A stretch of 27,535 nucleotides of DNA from a virus. The notes beneath the pieces were generated by a model that had not been told where the DNA came from, searched no databases, and saw only the letters and a list, made by a program, of their open reading frames with translations. The stretch covers positions 1-27,535 of the IMG/VR virus record IMGVR_UViG_3300036760_000392; one strand, given 5' to 3'. This document shows positions 15,029 through 22,618 of this stretch, one piece after another (position 1 is the first letter of the stretch; the number at the start of each line of letters is the position of its first letter). Both the position numbers and the translations under genes were made by a program.

Positions 15029-16348
15029 TTAGGTAGCAATAGTAACGGTTGCGCCAATGGTAACCAGGCCCGCGGTAGGTCCCGAGTTGTAAGTTACGAA
15101 GGCTTGGGCATTCGAGTTCAAAGGAATCGCACCAGTATTACTCAAGCTAGAACCAGTGCCTCCACCAGTAGTCGTAAAAGCGATAGTGGATGCAGGCAGA
15201 GTAACGAACGGCAATGCGTATTGATCGGTAACCGTAGCGGTGATCAGAGAAGTAGAAACACCTACGCCCGCGGCAAGAATGGCTTCCACCGCAGTCAACG
15301 CAATAGCTGTTGGAAAAGGACGGAAGGTAGCAAGCTGATAGTTGAAGGTGGATTCCGTTGATTCTGTCCCGTTGATGTTAAATTGCGTCTGCAGTCGGAA
15401 AATGGTATTTCCTGAAATACCCATATCAGATACCGTAAAGGCCGCTGTGGCGGCAGTATTAAGATTGTTCTGGATCGCAGAGAGCACCACGGGAAGATTG
15501 GAGTCATTAACATCAATGAATAGCAAGTTGTTGGTTCTAATAAACAGCAGATAGTGCCCGTTGAAGTCCTCGAGAGCAGTTCCAGCAGGAAAGGATTCAA
15601 CATTATGGAAAGCAGCAGCCCCAATATCTCTGAACGCGCCCCCTTGCGTTCGATTGAGAACAGTCCCCGTAGAGATAGAAGCTTTGTATAGCGCTCCGGC
15701 AGAAAGTGTGGTTAGATAATTCTGGTTAAAGAACCAAATGTTCTTACTGAAAACAACATTATCGCCAGAGCTAAAGCCTACAGTTTTCGGAGAGGTTAGA
15801 GTTACCAAATTAGGAGCGGTAATACTGTTAACCGTCACGCGCAATGTTTGACCTGTGAAATTGGTCGGGGAAATTTTACTACTTGGTCCCAGGAAGAGAG
15901 GCGTGCCCGGTGTAAGGAGGTTAAAAATAGTGGCATGATCTCCATCGAAGGTGACGTTGATAGTGTTTGTATTCTCTGTTCCGTTAGCCACCACAATCCC
16001 TTCGTATCTTTCAATAGTGAAGGCATCAGATTCAAAGACGTCGGTCCCGTTAGTGGCGTATTCAAAGGTTTGCTGAAGCACCATGACGAAGTTTTCGATA
16101 ACCCACCGACGAATACGAAATCCGTTGGCGGGTGTGGCTTCCGTGATTCTATCCAGAGTCCAAAAGCTCTCACCGTCATGTTCCAGAGAACGAACGGTGT
16201 TAGTAATTGGGGTGTCCATTGGATAAGCAAACGCCAAGGTACCATCGTCTGCTTTCTGAATCATGGTGTCCGTCTGGTGGTCAAAGCTATAGAAGTACGG
16301 ACTAATGTTAGTCATGTTGGGATTCAGCAATCGGATGTTTTTAACCAT
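15029..16348 (-). CDS. Putative tail/fibre protein, paralog A of a 439-aa pair
   Basis: This is the sister of the 439-aa protein encoded at 14305-12986, with the same length and motif order (N-terminal YFYSFDHQTD, FWTLDRI, ESDAFTIERY, LFLGPS, IWFFNQNYL, then a C-terminal Big_1-like domain about 345-439 containing ITATVTDQYALP and FTTTGGG). The ATG follows AGAGGGATA; the same leader string precedes the paralog. The gene starts 11 nt after the stop of the 196-aa Ig-like gene and is followed after 2 nt by the HNH endonuclease. No signal peptide or membrane segment. It is Thr/Asn-rich and beta-type like other phage fibre components; the exact function is unknown. Confidence 0.85.
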   Translation of the reverse strand: MVKNIRLLNPNMTNISPYFYSFDHQTDTMIQKADDGTLAFAYPMDTPITNTVRSLEHDGESFWTLDRITEATPANGFRIRRWVIENFVMVLQQTFEYATNGTDVFESDAFTIERYEGIVVANGTENTNTINVTFDGDHATIFNLLTPGTPLFLGPSSKISPTNFTGQTLRVTVNSITAPNLVTLTSPKTVGFSSGDNVVFSKNIWFFNQNYLTTLSAGALYKASISTGTVLNRTQGGAFRDIGAAAFHNVESFPAGTALEDFNGHYLLFIRTNNLLFIDVNDSNLPVVLSAIQNNLNTAATAAFTVSDMGISGNTIFRLQTQFNINGTESTESTFNYQLATFRPFPTAIALTAVEAILAAGVGVSTSLITATVTDQYALPFVTLPASTIAFTTTGGGTGSSLSNTGAIPLNSNAQAFVTYNSGPTAGLVTIGATVTIAT

Positions 16349-16359
16349 AGGTTATCCCT

Positions 16360-16950
16360 CTAACTGAAAAGTCTTTTTGGTCTGTGGATTATCGTCATGT
16401 CAAAGATGTTTCCTCTAAACTCTACATCCATGGCAGGTTCTGACACACCGTTTATTATCACTGGTAATCCGTTGATAGACATGCTGATGGTCGAGATATC
16501 TATTCCGGCCGCGGGAAGAGGATCCTGCAGATGGACTATGATGTTGCTGGTGATAGGAACGTTTGTAGTTTGGGTTAAAGGAGGAGTAAGATCAACCAAT
16601 TGAGGAGCGAATATATCCTCTAATGGAATCCCCCAGTCTACCTTCTGTCCCAGCCTTCCTATAGCAGCTTCGAGTTCTAAATGGACGGTATCCTTGGTAA
16701 CCAGATTGACGATTTCTGGCGGAATAGGATCACCATTAACATCTCTCTCCGTAGTGGAAACACTCAAAATCCAAATACGATTACCTTCGGAATCCAAAAG
16801 GTTTGGAAAGCCTATGCCTGTTCCGGCCGAATTTTGGTCCGGGCGAGTAAGATCCTGATAGGCAACCACCGACTCCAGGTTCAGAGCGACGGTGATGGGT
16901 ACTATTTTACCCTGAGGTATTCGACTATTACGGAGATAAAATAAGACCAT
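16360..16950 (-). CDS. Putative tail protein with C-terminal Ig-like unit (196 aa)
   Basis: Residues 1-115 are mixed alpha/beta and not recognised. Residues about 116-196 form one Ig-like unit with the same pattern as those of the 429-aa protein (APQLVDLTPP opening, GIDISTISMSINGLPV strand) and a basic C-terminal tail (HRPKRLFS) comparable with VRPRVLRSL there. The ATG lies 3 nt after the stop of the 317-aa gene with no clear SD, which suggests translational coupling. It is probably a small partner of the 439-aa tail proteins next to it. Confidence 0.8.
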   Translation of the reverse strand: MVLFYLRNSRIPQGKIVPITVALNLESVVAYQDLTRPDQNSAGTGIGFPNLLDSEGNRIWILSVSTTERDVNGDPIPPEIVNLVTKDTVHLELEAAIGRLGQKVDWGIPLEDIFAPQLVDLTPPLTQTTNVPITSNIIVHLQDPLPAAGIDISTISMSINGLPVIINGVSEPAMDVEFRGNIFDMTIIHRPKRLFS

Positions 16951-16953
16951 AGA

Positions 16954-17907
16954 TTACGGGAACTGGATCTGGTTTACGATACTATCGATACCGAATCGGT
17001 ATAGCCCGTCTACGGTGGTTAGAGCAGAGACCGGATCAGCTACGTCAATGTTGTGGAGCTTTCGAACTAGGGCCCCTGAAGCATAGGTGTTAGCAAGACC
17101 GGTGCTTATTCCAGAACCTGTGATAAAGCGAATCTGAGCGGCACTGAGACCATTAGCAACCCCAGCACCCGAGATGAGAACATTCTGGTTGTGGGTGGCA
17201 TTGAGGATCTGCATAGCATCCCCAGCGGCGAAGCCGGCGGTACTAGTTACTTCAATGATGTCGCCCGAAGAATACGAGCTTGCCAAGGAATCTTCCGTAA
17301 TTTGGCGAGAAGCTAGGGTTTCACTCGCAACCGGAAGATCGAATCCAAGAAGGGCACGAGCATCAGTACCAGTGCTCGGAGCCCCCAGTACTACGGAGCT
17401 CTTACCAGTTCCAGTAAAGGAAGAGGTTACAGTTCCGGACTCGATGCTAATGCGACCGCCCACCACGCGCACCTGAGCGTTCAGGTAGGACAAGTCTCCA
17501 ATCTTCGCTCCACCGCCGCCTACGCGGGCCTGGGCGCGAATCTTATCTTCGATGTCCTGTGCTACGTCTTCCAGAAGCTTATTGTTACCGGAAGCCAGGG
17601 TGATGTCTACACCGCTGCCGATGTCCTCATCAATCGCTATCTTCATCAGATAAGATACAGGAACGTTGATTAGACCAGAAACAAGACCGGAGCTACGGAT
17701 GAATCCGCGCTTCATATCGTTCTTGAAAATGCTTTGAATGGCGCCTCCACCAGACGCCGTCGCTGTGGTAGTTGCAGAAGTCACCCAGATTTCGTCACCT
17801 TCTGGGCTGCCTCCAACGGGAACTACCTGAACAACATCGACGGTAATCGTCTTGGGAGTGGCGCCCGGAAAATTAACTATGTCGCGCACTGTAACGTTAA
17901 CTGCCAC
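16954..17907 (-). CDS. Putative virion structural protein with flagellin-IN-like module (317 aa)
   Basis: GTG start with AAGGAGG 9 nt upstream. Residues about 88-200 carry DITLASG, a VAQDIEDKI helix, GRISIESG and DARALLGFD, the same motif order as in the 534-aa protein. The rest is Ser/Ala/Gly-rich with a GDIIEVTSTAGFAAGD stretch typical of phage virion proteins (a small beta motif seen in tail proteins). It starts the fibre-like block and is followed by the 196-aa gene after 3 nt. A structural role is likely from composition; the specific position in the particle is not known. Confidence 0.85.
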   Translation of the reverse strand: MAVNVTVRDIVNFPGATPKTITVDVVQVVPVGGSPEGDEIWVTSATTTATASGGGAIQSIFKNDMKRGFIRSSGLVSGLINVPVSYLMKIAIDEDIGSGVDITLASGNNKLLEDVAQDIEDKIRAQARVGGGGAKIGDLSYLNAQVRVVGGRISIESGTVTSSFTGTGKSSVVLGAPSTGTDARALLGFDLPVASETLASRQITEDSLASSYSSGDIIEVTSTAGFAAGDAMQILNATHNQNVLISGAGVANGLSAAQIRFITGSGISTGLANTYASGALVRKLHNIDVADPVSALTTVDGLYRFGIDSIVNQIQFP

Positions 17908-17928
17908 TTTGATATCCTCCTTACGAGA

Positions 17929-18333
17929 TTAGATTTCGTAGTACCGCGTTCCTAGAACTATAACGCGGTTCCGGTTGAAATGATTAACACTTCCACTTAG
18001 CGTTGCGAAATCCTCGAATGTAACCGGGCAGGTTCCTGAGACCACAAAGCGTCTGCCCGCTTGAGGCACTGCTGTTGTAGCAGCGCCGGTATAAAAACTG
18101 CACGCATTATCTGCGCACACCCAACCCATTCCTCCGCCCAGAGAATAAGAATGGAGCTTACCCCCGGTCTCAGAATGGAAAACCTTTTGACCAGAAGGAA
18201 TGCGATTGTCCTGATTATAATCAGTACTTTGCGTAGAGTAGGCGCATTTCTTCCATCTATGTCCCGCCGTCATCTTACTACCAGAAATAACAGGACCAGG
18301 AGCAAAAATGTCACCCTGTGGAAGAATAACCAC
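17929..18333 (-). CDS. Small putative structural protein (134 aa), GTG start overlapping the HNH stop
   Basis: The start is a GTG overlapping the TAG of the HNH endonuclease (TAGTG), with only a weak GGCGGG-type SD, so coupling is likely. It has five Cys in the body (KKCAY, VCADNACSFY, GTCPVT) and a mixture of Gly, Ser and aromatic residues. It resembles other short baseplate-peripheral proteins in composition, but I recognise no family. The preceding HNH gene probably inserted directly at its start. Confidence 0.7.
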   Translation of the reverse strand: MVILPQGDIFAPGPVISGSKMTAGHRWKKCAYSTQSTDYNQDNRIPSGQKVFHSETGGKLHSYSLGGGMGWVCADNACSFYTGAATTAVPQAGRRFVVSGTCPVTFEDFATLSGSVNHFNRNRVIVLGTRYYEI

Positions 18334-18950
18334 TAGTAGCGCCCGCCTTTTGAAAGATTATCTCTCGCCCAAAGAGGTTGGAGATTAGTGTAATGAAAAG
18401 CAAGAGCTACTTGTGCGTCGGACGCGAGATCAAACGCAGAAAGCGGGACGATATGATCGATGTGCCACTTTCCGTGGTTTTCCCAGGACATGCCGCGGAG
18501 AAACTTGGCTTCTAGATAATCTTTGAGTTCTTTAACACTACATCCCAACACCTTTCTCCACTTGGTTTTTCTATAGTTATGAATTACAACCTCGTAAAAG
18601 CGAGCACGTAATACTTTTGATAAACGAAAAGATGGGTCTTTGTGATAGCGAGACATAACACGGTCGTTAATCTTCTGCTTATTTTCTGCAAAGTATTTCT
18701 TGCTTTGATCTTTTATCTTGTCAGGATTACTCAATCGATACTGTTTGGAGTATTCCTTAAGAGCATCTCTGTTTTCCTTATAGTATTCTTTACGTTGAAT
18801 ACTGACTTTTTCTCTATCTTTTTCCCAATCTCCTTTACGACAGGATTTACAAACTTCTCTATAACCGTCTTTTCTTCCCTTGTGTTTATGAAATTCCGTT
18901 AAGGGTTTAGATGACAAACATTTAGTACATTCCTTATCTGTCCTCTTCAT
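18333..18950 (-). CDS. Free-standing HNH homing endonuclease, copy 1 (205 aa)
   Basis: I chose the ATG at 18950 because GGAG lies 6 nt upstream; a GTG at 18962 would add four residues but has no SD. The N-terminus has a zinc site (C8, C11, C34, C37), then a basic helical linker with about 15-residue spacing of Tyr and Asn, then LGCSVKELKDYL and the HNH core WHIDHIVPL (H166), HYTNLQPLW (N189) and DNLSK (N198). It is a paralog of the 245-aa HNH at 15026-14289. It overlaps the 3-prime end of the 151-aa gene by 17 nt and the GTG of the 134-aa gene by 1 nt. It is AT-rich like the other mobile genes here. Confidence 0.9.
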   Translation of the reverse strand: MKRTDKECTKCLSSKPLTEFHKHKGRKDGYREVCKSCRKGDWEKDREKVSIQRKEYYKENRDALKEYSKQYRLSNPDKIKDQSKKYFAENKQKINDRVMSRYHKDPSFRLSKVLRARFYEVVIHNYRKTKWRKVLGCSVKELKDYLEAKFLRGMSWENHGKWHIDHIVPLSAFDLASDAQVALAFHYTNLQPLWARDNLSKGGRY

Positions 18951-19389
18951 ATTTTTCTCCACCGTCTACCTTACGGATTTCAGAATAGTACACAAGATGA
19001 AACGGGTGTTTTTTCTCCTCGTGATCCGCGCAGTCGATTAGGATCCAGTCGGAGTTTCGCAGCACCTCTAATGAATTAACGTGCTTGCCTTTTATAGTTG
19101 CGCCTTTCAAAAAAACCTTCTCCCCTTTGTATTCGACCCCTTTCCATTTCAGGGTTGCTTGGTAATACTCCGGGATAAAGATCCGGTGCTGCAGCGTCAT
19201 ATCCAGCGTTAGCTGATCGTTCGGATTGATTCTTGCCGTTTCCGCCAACACTGGTCCTACGAAATACGCACCATTTAGCTGCGCCACTTGCTTGTCGCCA
19301 TAGGACACATCGTCCCAACGGAGCTCCAATCGGTACTTATTCAAGATCCGGAATTCTTTCTTGGCCAGCTTTGCTTTCGGAACCTTCAT
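18934..19389 (-). CDS. Hypothetical 151-aa charged protein
   Basis: ATG with GAGG 4-5 nt upstream. The protein is Lys/Glu-rich, soluble and probably beta-rich, with no membrane segment or signal peptide; the end is strongly acidic (GGEKYEEDR). It differs in composition from the neighbouring virion proteins. Its 3-prime 17 nt are shared with the HNH start, so those last residues may be partly new sequence. I do not recognise a family. It may be a small baseplate or assembly factor, or a gene that travels with the endonuclease. Confidence 0.8.
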   Translation of the reverse strand: MKVPKAKLAKKEFRILNKYRLELRWDDVSYGDKQVAQLNGAYFVGPVLAETARINPNDQLTLDMTLQHRIFIPEYYQATLKWKGVEYKGEKVFLKGATIKGKHVNSLEVLRNSDWILIDCADHEEKKHPFHLVYYSEIRKVDGGEKYEEDR

Positions 19390-19405
19390 AAAACCTCACC
19401 CGCTC

Positions 19406-20089
19406 TTAGAAGAAGATCAATTGATGGGGTATGGACGCTGAGGCATTTCCTCGCTTACCATCTTCTTTACCTACGCCCCCACCTACTTGGGTCACCTTAC
19501 CGAATGTCTGGGTATCATCTTGCCCCAGTCCTGGAGACCCCGCACTAACACTGAGGCTTCTTCCTTGGGCATCAAAAGAGGTAGAAACCACTGAGCCGGT
19601 AAGCACGATACCGTCATTGCTGACGATGTCCGCGCCCTCGAGCCTATTACCCTCAGAGAATCCTTGTACGAAGGAGATGTTACCCGTATAACCAGGAATC
19701 TGAGGCTTACCCTGAAGGCTCCAGCTTTCCTGACCAAACCCCTGGAAATCCTTGGAGTAGGAGAAGCTGGTGATAAAGAGAGCCTCCGTACCCGTACGAC
19801 TAATAGGAGTAGTGGATCCCGCACAGGGGGCGGGGGTAATCACAACATCCATCCTTGCGGTAGAATCATCGCAGGAGGTGGATGGCTCTAGGGCAACCGT
19901 TGTTGAAGCGCCGCCGTAATTTGTGAGGCTTACGCTCTCCTGGTTCTGGAGCTGAATATCGAAAGCATCAAAACTTCCCAACTGGAAAAGACGCTCTACG
20001 CTGGGGGATAAACTGAAGCTTACAGACACAAATCCACCAGAGATGATGTTAGATGTGACGGTAGTTCCCGCACCGACGATTACTGTTAT
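19406..20089 (-). CDS. Putative baseplate/tail protein, probable ATA start (about 227 aa)
   Basis: The frame is open from an in-frame TGA at 20116-20114 to 19406, but between that stop and the GTG at 20029 it has no ATG, GTG or TTG. A very strong SD (GGGAGGAGG, 20106-20098) lies 8 nt before an ATA at 20089-20087. Translation from there gives an extra 20 residues opening with TVIVGAGTTVTSNI, which reads like a virion-protein N-terminus. I therefore extend the gene to 20089; a caller using only standard starts would give 20029 (207 aa). The product is Ser/Gly/Gln-rich and beta-type, with a FITSFSYSKDFQGFGQESW stretch and a Gly-rich C-terminus. It belongs to the hub-like block. Confidence 0.75.
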   Translation of the reverse strand: MTVIVGAGTTVTSNIISGGFVSVSFSLSPSVERLFQLGSFDAFDIQLQNQESVSLTNYGGASTTVALEPSTSCDDSTARMDVVITPAPCAGSTTPISRTGTEALFITSFSYSKDFQGFGQESWSLQGKPQIPGYTGNISFVQGFSEGNRLEGADIVSNDGIVLTGSVVSTSFDAQGRSLSVSAGSPGLGQDDTQTFGKVTQVGGGVGKEDGKRGNASASIPHQLIFF

Positions 20090-20106
20090 GGTAGTGTCCT
20101 CCTCCC
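20087..20106 (-). promoter_or_regulatory. Strong SD facing an ATA codon
   Basis: GGGAGGAGG (20106-20098), then 8 nt, then ATA (20089-20087) on the minus strand. No ATG/GTG/TTG in this frame exists between the upstream TGA and 20029. This decides the start proposed for the tail gene here. Confidence 0.55.
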
Positions 20107-20128
20107 GATCTTCTCAAGGAAAGATCGG
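20105..20128 (-). promoter_or_regulatory. Hairpin abutting the SD of the ATA-start gene
   Basis: Perfect 8-bp inverted repeat CCGATCTT-TCCTTGAG-AAGATCGG (minus strand). It ends directly at GAGGAGG, with no U-tract, so it is not a terminator. It lies between the 72-aa gene stop (20137) and the SD. The layout copies that of the PD-(D/E)XK gene leader. Confidence 0.6.
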
Positions 20129-20136
20129 CAAATACG

Positions 20137-20355
20137 TTATGTCTTGTTTTCCGCCGCCGGAATTTTTGGATTGCCGCAGATGGAGCATTTATTATCCGAA
20201 TCAGACGCGGTAAGCGCATCACAAGTAGCGCAGGTGCTACCGATAAGCTCCAACTGCCGAGCGCGCTGTTCCTTACTCAAATAAGCATAGCGCTCATAGT
20301 AAGCAGCTTCTTTGTTCTTATTCGCTCTATTGTTGGCGCGGCCGCAACAAGGCAT
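20137..20355 (-). CDS. Small zinc-ribbon-like protein (72 aa)
   Basis: Starts at ATG with AAGGAGG 7 nt upstream, the SD overlapping the stop of the 99-aa gene. The N-terminus is MPCCGR; the C-terminal half has CATC and CSIC pairs about 15 residues apart, a probable four-Cys zinc ribbon. The middle is a basic, Tyr/Arg/Glu-rich helix (YYERYAYLSKEQRARQLE). There is no recognised family name. In the middle of a baseplate-like cluster it may be a small structural metal-binding part or an assembly factor; a regulatory zinc-binding role is also possible. Confidence 0.75.
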   Translation of the reverse strand: MPCCGRANNRANKNKEAAYYERYAYLSKEQRARQLELIGSTCATCDALTASDSDNKCSICGNPKIPAAENKT

Positions 20356-20367
20356 GTCGTTTCCTCC

Positions 20368-20667
20368 TTAGGTCAAGGGTGCGCGCGTAGCGCCCCTAGG
20401 GCAATCTGTAGCACACCCCACGGCCGTCATCACAAATTTATGCTCATACACGACTGGAATGGACGCCGGGATTATGTTCGAATCCAATTGCGTCACCCAA
20501 CCCTTGAAATCCACCCCTCCAAAAGTAAGCTCGGTAAATACGCGAGGAGGATTGATACCTGGGACTGGCTCCGTTGATACGACCGTCATACTAACGGTAG
20601 CCAACCCGTTTTGAGCATAGGAGATTTGGATCGATGAGCAGTCGATAAATTCCCAGCTTTCACTCAT
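20368..20667 (-). CDS. Small hub-like beta-barrel protein (99 aa)
   Basis: The ATG overlaps the GIY-YIG stop by 4 nt (ATGA). The sequence reads as one small beta-barrel: IQISYAQNGLATVSMTV, FTELTFGGVDFKGWVTQLD and VYEHKFVMTAVGC. The barrel pattern, with an F-x-G-x-V turn, is like the first domain of the 309-aa hub-like protein (IFTGRVLSV). It contains three Cys. I infer a small baseplate/hub component; the alternative is an unrelated tail protein with the same simple fold. Confidence 0.75.
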   Translation of the reverse strand: MSESWEFIDCSSIQISYAQNGLATVSMTVVSTEPVPGINPPRVFTELTFGGVDFKGWVTQLDSNIIPASIPVVYEHKFVMTAVGCATDCPRGATRAPLT

Positions 20668-21593
20668 TTACGCAGCCCCCCCCCTCTTTTAGCATCCACC
20701 GCCCTTCTACAACGACGGCACTGTCTGGCACCGGCAGGTGTTATGTAGGTGTCTGCTTCTGTCCCAGACAGAGGGTGGTTATTTACACACAACTCTTTCC
20801 TGTGTTTTGATTTGCGTCCGCGTAGACTTTCGGAAATCCTCTCCCGGTGTTCTTGAGAAAATACTCTTCCTTGTAAAGCGATACGTAACTTCTCGCGGAA
20901 TTCTTCTGACCTTATTTTCCCCACATTATGATGGGGAAGCCCCGACTCGGCACGCTGTTGATTGCTTATTAGCAAACCAGCGCTAATTTTCTTTTTAGTT
21001 TCTTCCGACTGGACTTTTCCTTTATTCTTTCCAATCATAGACTGTCGCATCTTCTGGACAGTTTCTGGAGATCTCTCTTTCCCTATTAAAGCCTCTCGCT
21101 GTTTTTGACGAGTTTCCTCGGAAGGAGATTTACCGTAATTTGGATTATTATCTGCCAATTTACTTTGGCGTATCTTTTCTTTGCTCTCCACACTGTGTTT
21201 CCTGCCCAGCTGAGCTTGCCGCATACTTTCTCGCCAATCTTCATCAAAACCTCTGGTCCTATTTTTTGCGGAAGCTGACATCTTGTTACGAGTTTCTTCG
21301 CATGGAACCCCGCCCATATCCCCACCCGCCTTCAAATTATAGCCAGTAGGGGACAGGGTGTTAAGTTCCGAAATCCAATACTTCTCCTTCTCATTAGATT
21401 CTTCTTGATTATCTAAAGTCTCAATAATGACCATCTCAAAGTTATCGGATCCGTATTTCTCAATAGCTCTGCGTAAATATAAGCAGTTAGAAGATTTGGA
21501 TAAATGCAGGCTCCATCTTCTGTCCAGATCCAGGGTCTGCCCCACATACATCTTCCCGTTGATTAGATTTTCAACTACATAGATGAAGAACAT
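20664..21593 (-). CDS. Free-standing GIY-YIG homing endonuclease, copy 1 (309 aa)
   Basis: GIY-YIG nuclease domain at residues 1-91: FIYVVENLINGKMYVGQT (Y5, Y16), R26, E70 and N86 (GYNLKAGG), which align without gaps to the second copy at 23260-22619. Residues 92-270 carry about seven NUMOD3-like repeats (GRKHS-x-E...KIR type), the usual modular DNA-binding tail, and the C-terminus ends with a small zinc knuckle (CVNNHPLSG...RQCRRCRR). The gene is tied to its neighbours by TAATG at its start and ATGA at its stop, so it probably inserted at a junction between two tail genes. Only weak SD (GGGG) is seen. The target is unknown. Confidence 0.9.
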   Translation of the reverse strand: MFFIYVVENLINGKMYVGQTLDLDRRWSLHLSKSSNCLYLRRAIEKYGSDNFEMVIIETLDNQEESNEKEKYWISELNTLSPTGYNLKAGGDMGGVPCEETRNKMSASAKNRTRGFDEDWRESMRQAQLGRKHSVESKEKIRQSKLADNNPNYGKSPSEETRQKQREALIGKERSPETVQKMRQSMIGKNKGKVQSEETKKKISAGLLISNQQRAESGLPHHNVGKIRSEEFREKLRIALQGRVFSQEHRERISESLRGRKSKHRKELCVNNHPLSGTEADTYITPAGARQCRRCRRAVDAKRGGGLRK

Positions 21594-21931
21594 TAGATTA
21601 GCACCCCAATTCCAGGTACTTCTGTCTCATCAATGATTTGGGGCCGCCGAGTTTCCGTAGCCTGGAAGACGATCTCTCCGGTGTCCGGATCCAAAAATCG
21701 TTGGGCGGAATAACTGGCAGAGATAAACAATCCCCCAAGTCCCAACATATCGTTGGAACAGAGAAGCTCAGTTTGGTCTTCACAAGTGTCCGTGATCACG
21801 CGCTCGGCAAGAAAAGTCTGTAATACAAAACCTATAGTGGGAGGATTTGGGTCTATTGTTGATGGGCATTCCCCTTTTACTGGCTGCGGACTTGCCGCTC
21901 TCAATCTATAAGACGTGCTACGTGTGCTCAT
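21593..21931 (-). CDS. Small putative baseplate protein (112 aa)
   Basis: The ATG overlaps the stop of the 213-aa gene (ATGA), and the TAA overlaps the GIY-YIG start (TAATG). It has three Cys (EC, TC, LC), a short Thr/Ser/Arg-rich start and a beta C-terminal half (FISASYSAQRFLDPDTGEIV). No family recognised. Position in the hub-like block points to a small tail component, probably translated by coupling to the 213-aa gene. Confidence 0.75.
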   Translation of the reverse strand: MSTRSTSYRLRAASPQPVKGECPSTIDPNPPTIGFVLQTFLAERVITDTCEDQTELLCSNDMLGLGGLFISASYSAQRFLDPDTGEIVFQATETRRPQIIDETEVPGIGVLI

Positions 21932-22569
21932 ATTAGATCTCCTTCGCAGCTGGGAATTGAATAAGAAAATGAAAATGAGCTGGTGGCTACGGAAGGCACA
22001 GTCACCGAAACTCCGAATGATGTTAGTTTGGTAGCGAGCCCAAGTATATTAAAGTCCAAAGTGTCAACATCTCTACTATCAAAGGGAAAAGGGGGAGTGG
22101 TATTAACTAAATCTGTCCCTATAAAGCGCACTGTATCAGTAATTCTGTTGAAGGGCCCACCTTGGGCACTTGCGTTAAGGGTGCGAAAAGAGCAAATGTC
22201 TCCCAATAGGGTGATCCCGTCAATTGGGTCCCCTTCTCGGAAGGCTTCTCCAGTTTTAGTTCTTATGATCCTGGTGATGTTATTTTCGCAATCAAACCGC
22301 TGCTGGGTTGGAAAAGAAATCCCAGCAGAAGAAGGACAGGACGTCCCCAGGAACTTATTGGTAGATCCTTGTGGAAAGGCGTAGGTTGTAAGCGAAAGGG
22401 TTCCAACCGAGGGACCCTTTAATTTGCGGCGGGCTTCTTCAAAAACATTGGGGGCAGACGAGCATGAGCTCACGATGTCTATGAACTCACTTGAGCCAGT
22501 TAGAGTAGCAGAGATGATGCCGTCGTATTGAATTTCAAATAATCCAGCGACCTTACACTCGCATGCCAT
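21928..22569 (-). CDS. Putative baseplate/tail protein, Cys-rich (213 aa)
   Basis: ATG with GGGAGG upstream, but at 13 nt the spacing is long. The N-terminus is MACECK and seven Cys are scattered along the protein. It is beta-rich with Gly/Thr/Ser-rich strands (GIISATLTGSSEFIDIV, SFGVSVTVPSVATSSFSFSY). It overlaps the 112-aa gene by 4 nt. I recognise no family; together with the 112- and 99-aa proteins it looks like part of a baseplate or hub subassembly. Confidence 0.8.
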   Translation of the reverse strand: MACECKVAGLFEIQYDGIISATLTGSSEFIDIVSSCSSAPNVFEEARRKLKGPSVGTLSLTTYAFPQGSTNKFLGTSCPSSAGISFPTQQRFDCENNITRIIRTKTGEAFREGDPIDGITLLGDICSFRTLNASAQGGPFNRITDTVRFIGTDLVNTTPPFPFDSRDVDTLDFNILGLATKLTSFGVSVTVPSVATSSFSFSYSIPSCEGDLI

Positions 22570-22618
22570 CGGCTGTAGTTATCCTCCCAATGATAAGAGA
22601 TTTTGCCCAATAAAGCAA

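Noticed and set aside
22570-22618. Weak hairpin (TTATC-ATTGGGAG-GATAA) placing the SD of the 213-aa gene in its loop
   Set aside because: Only five AT-rich pairs; could arise by chance, so not listed as a feature.
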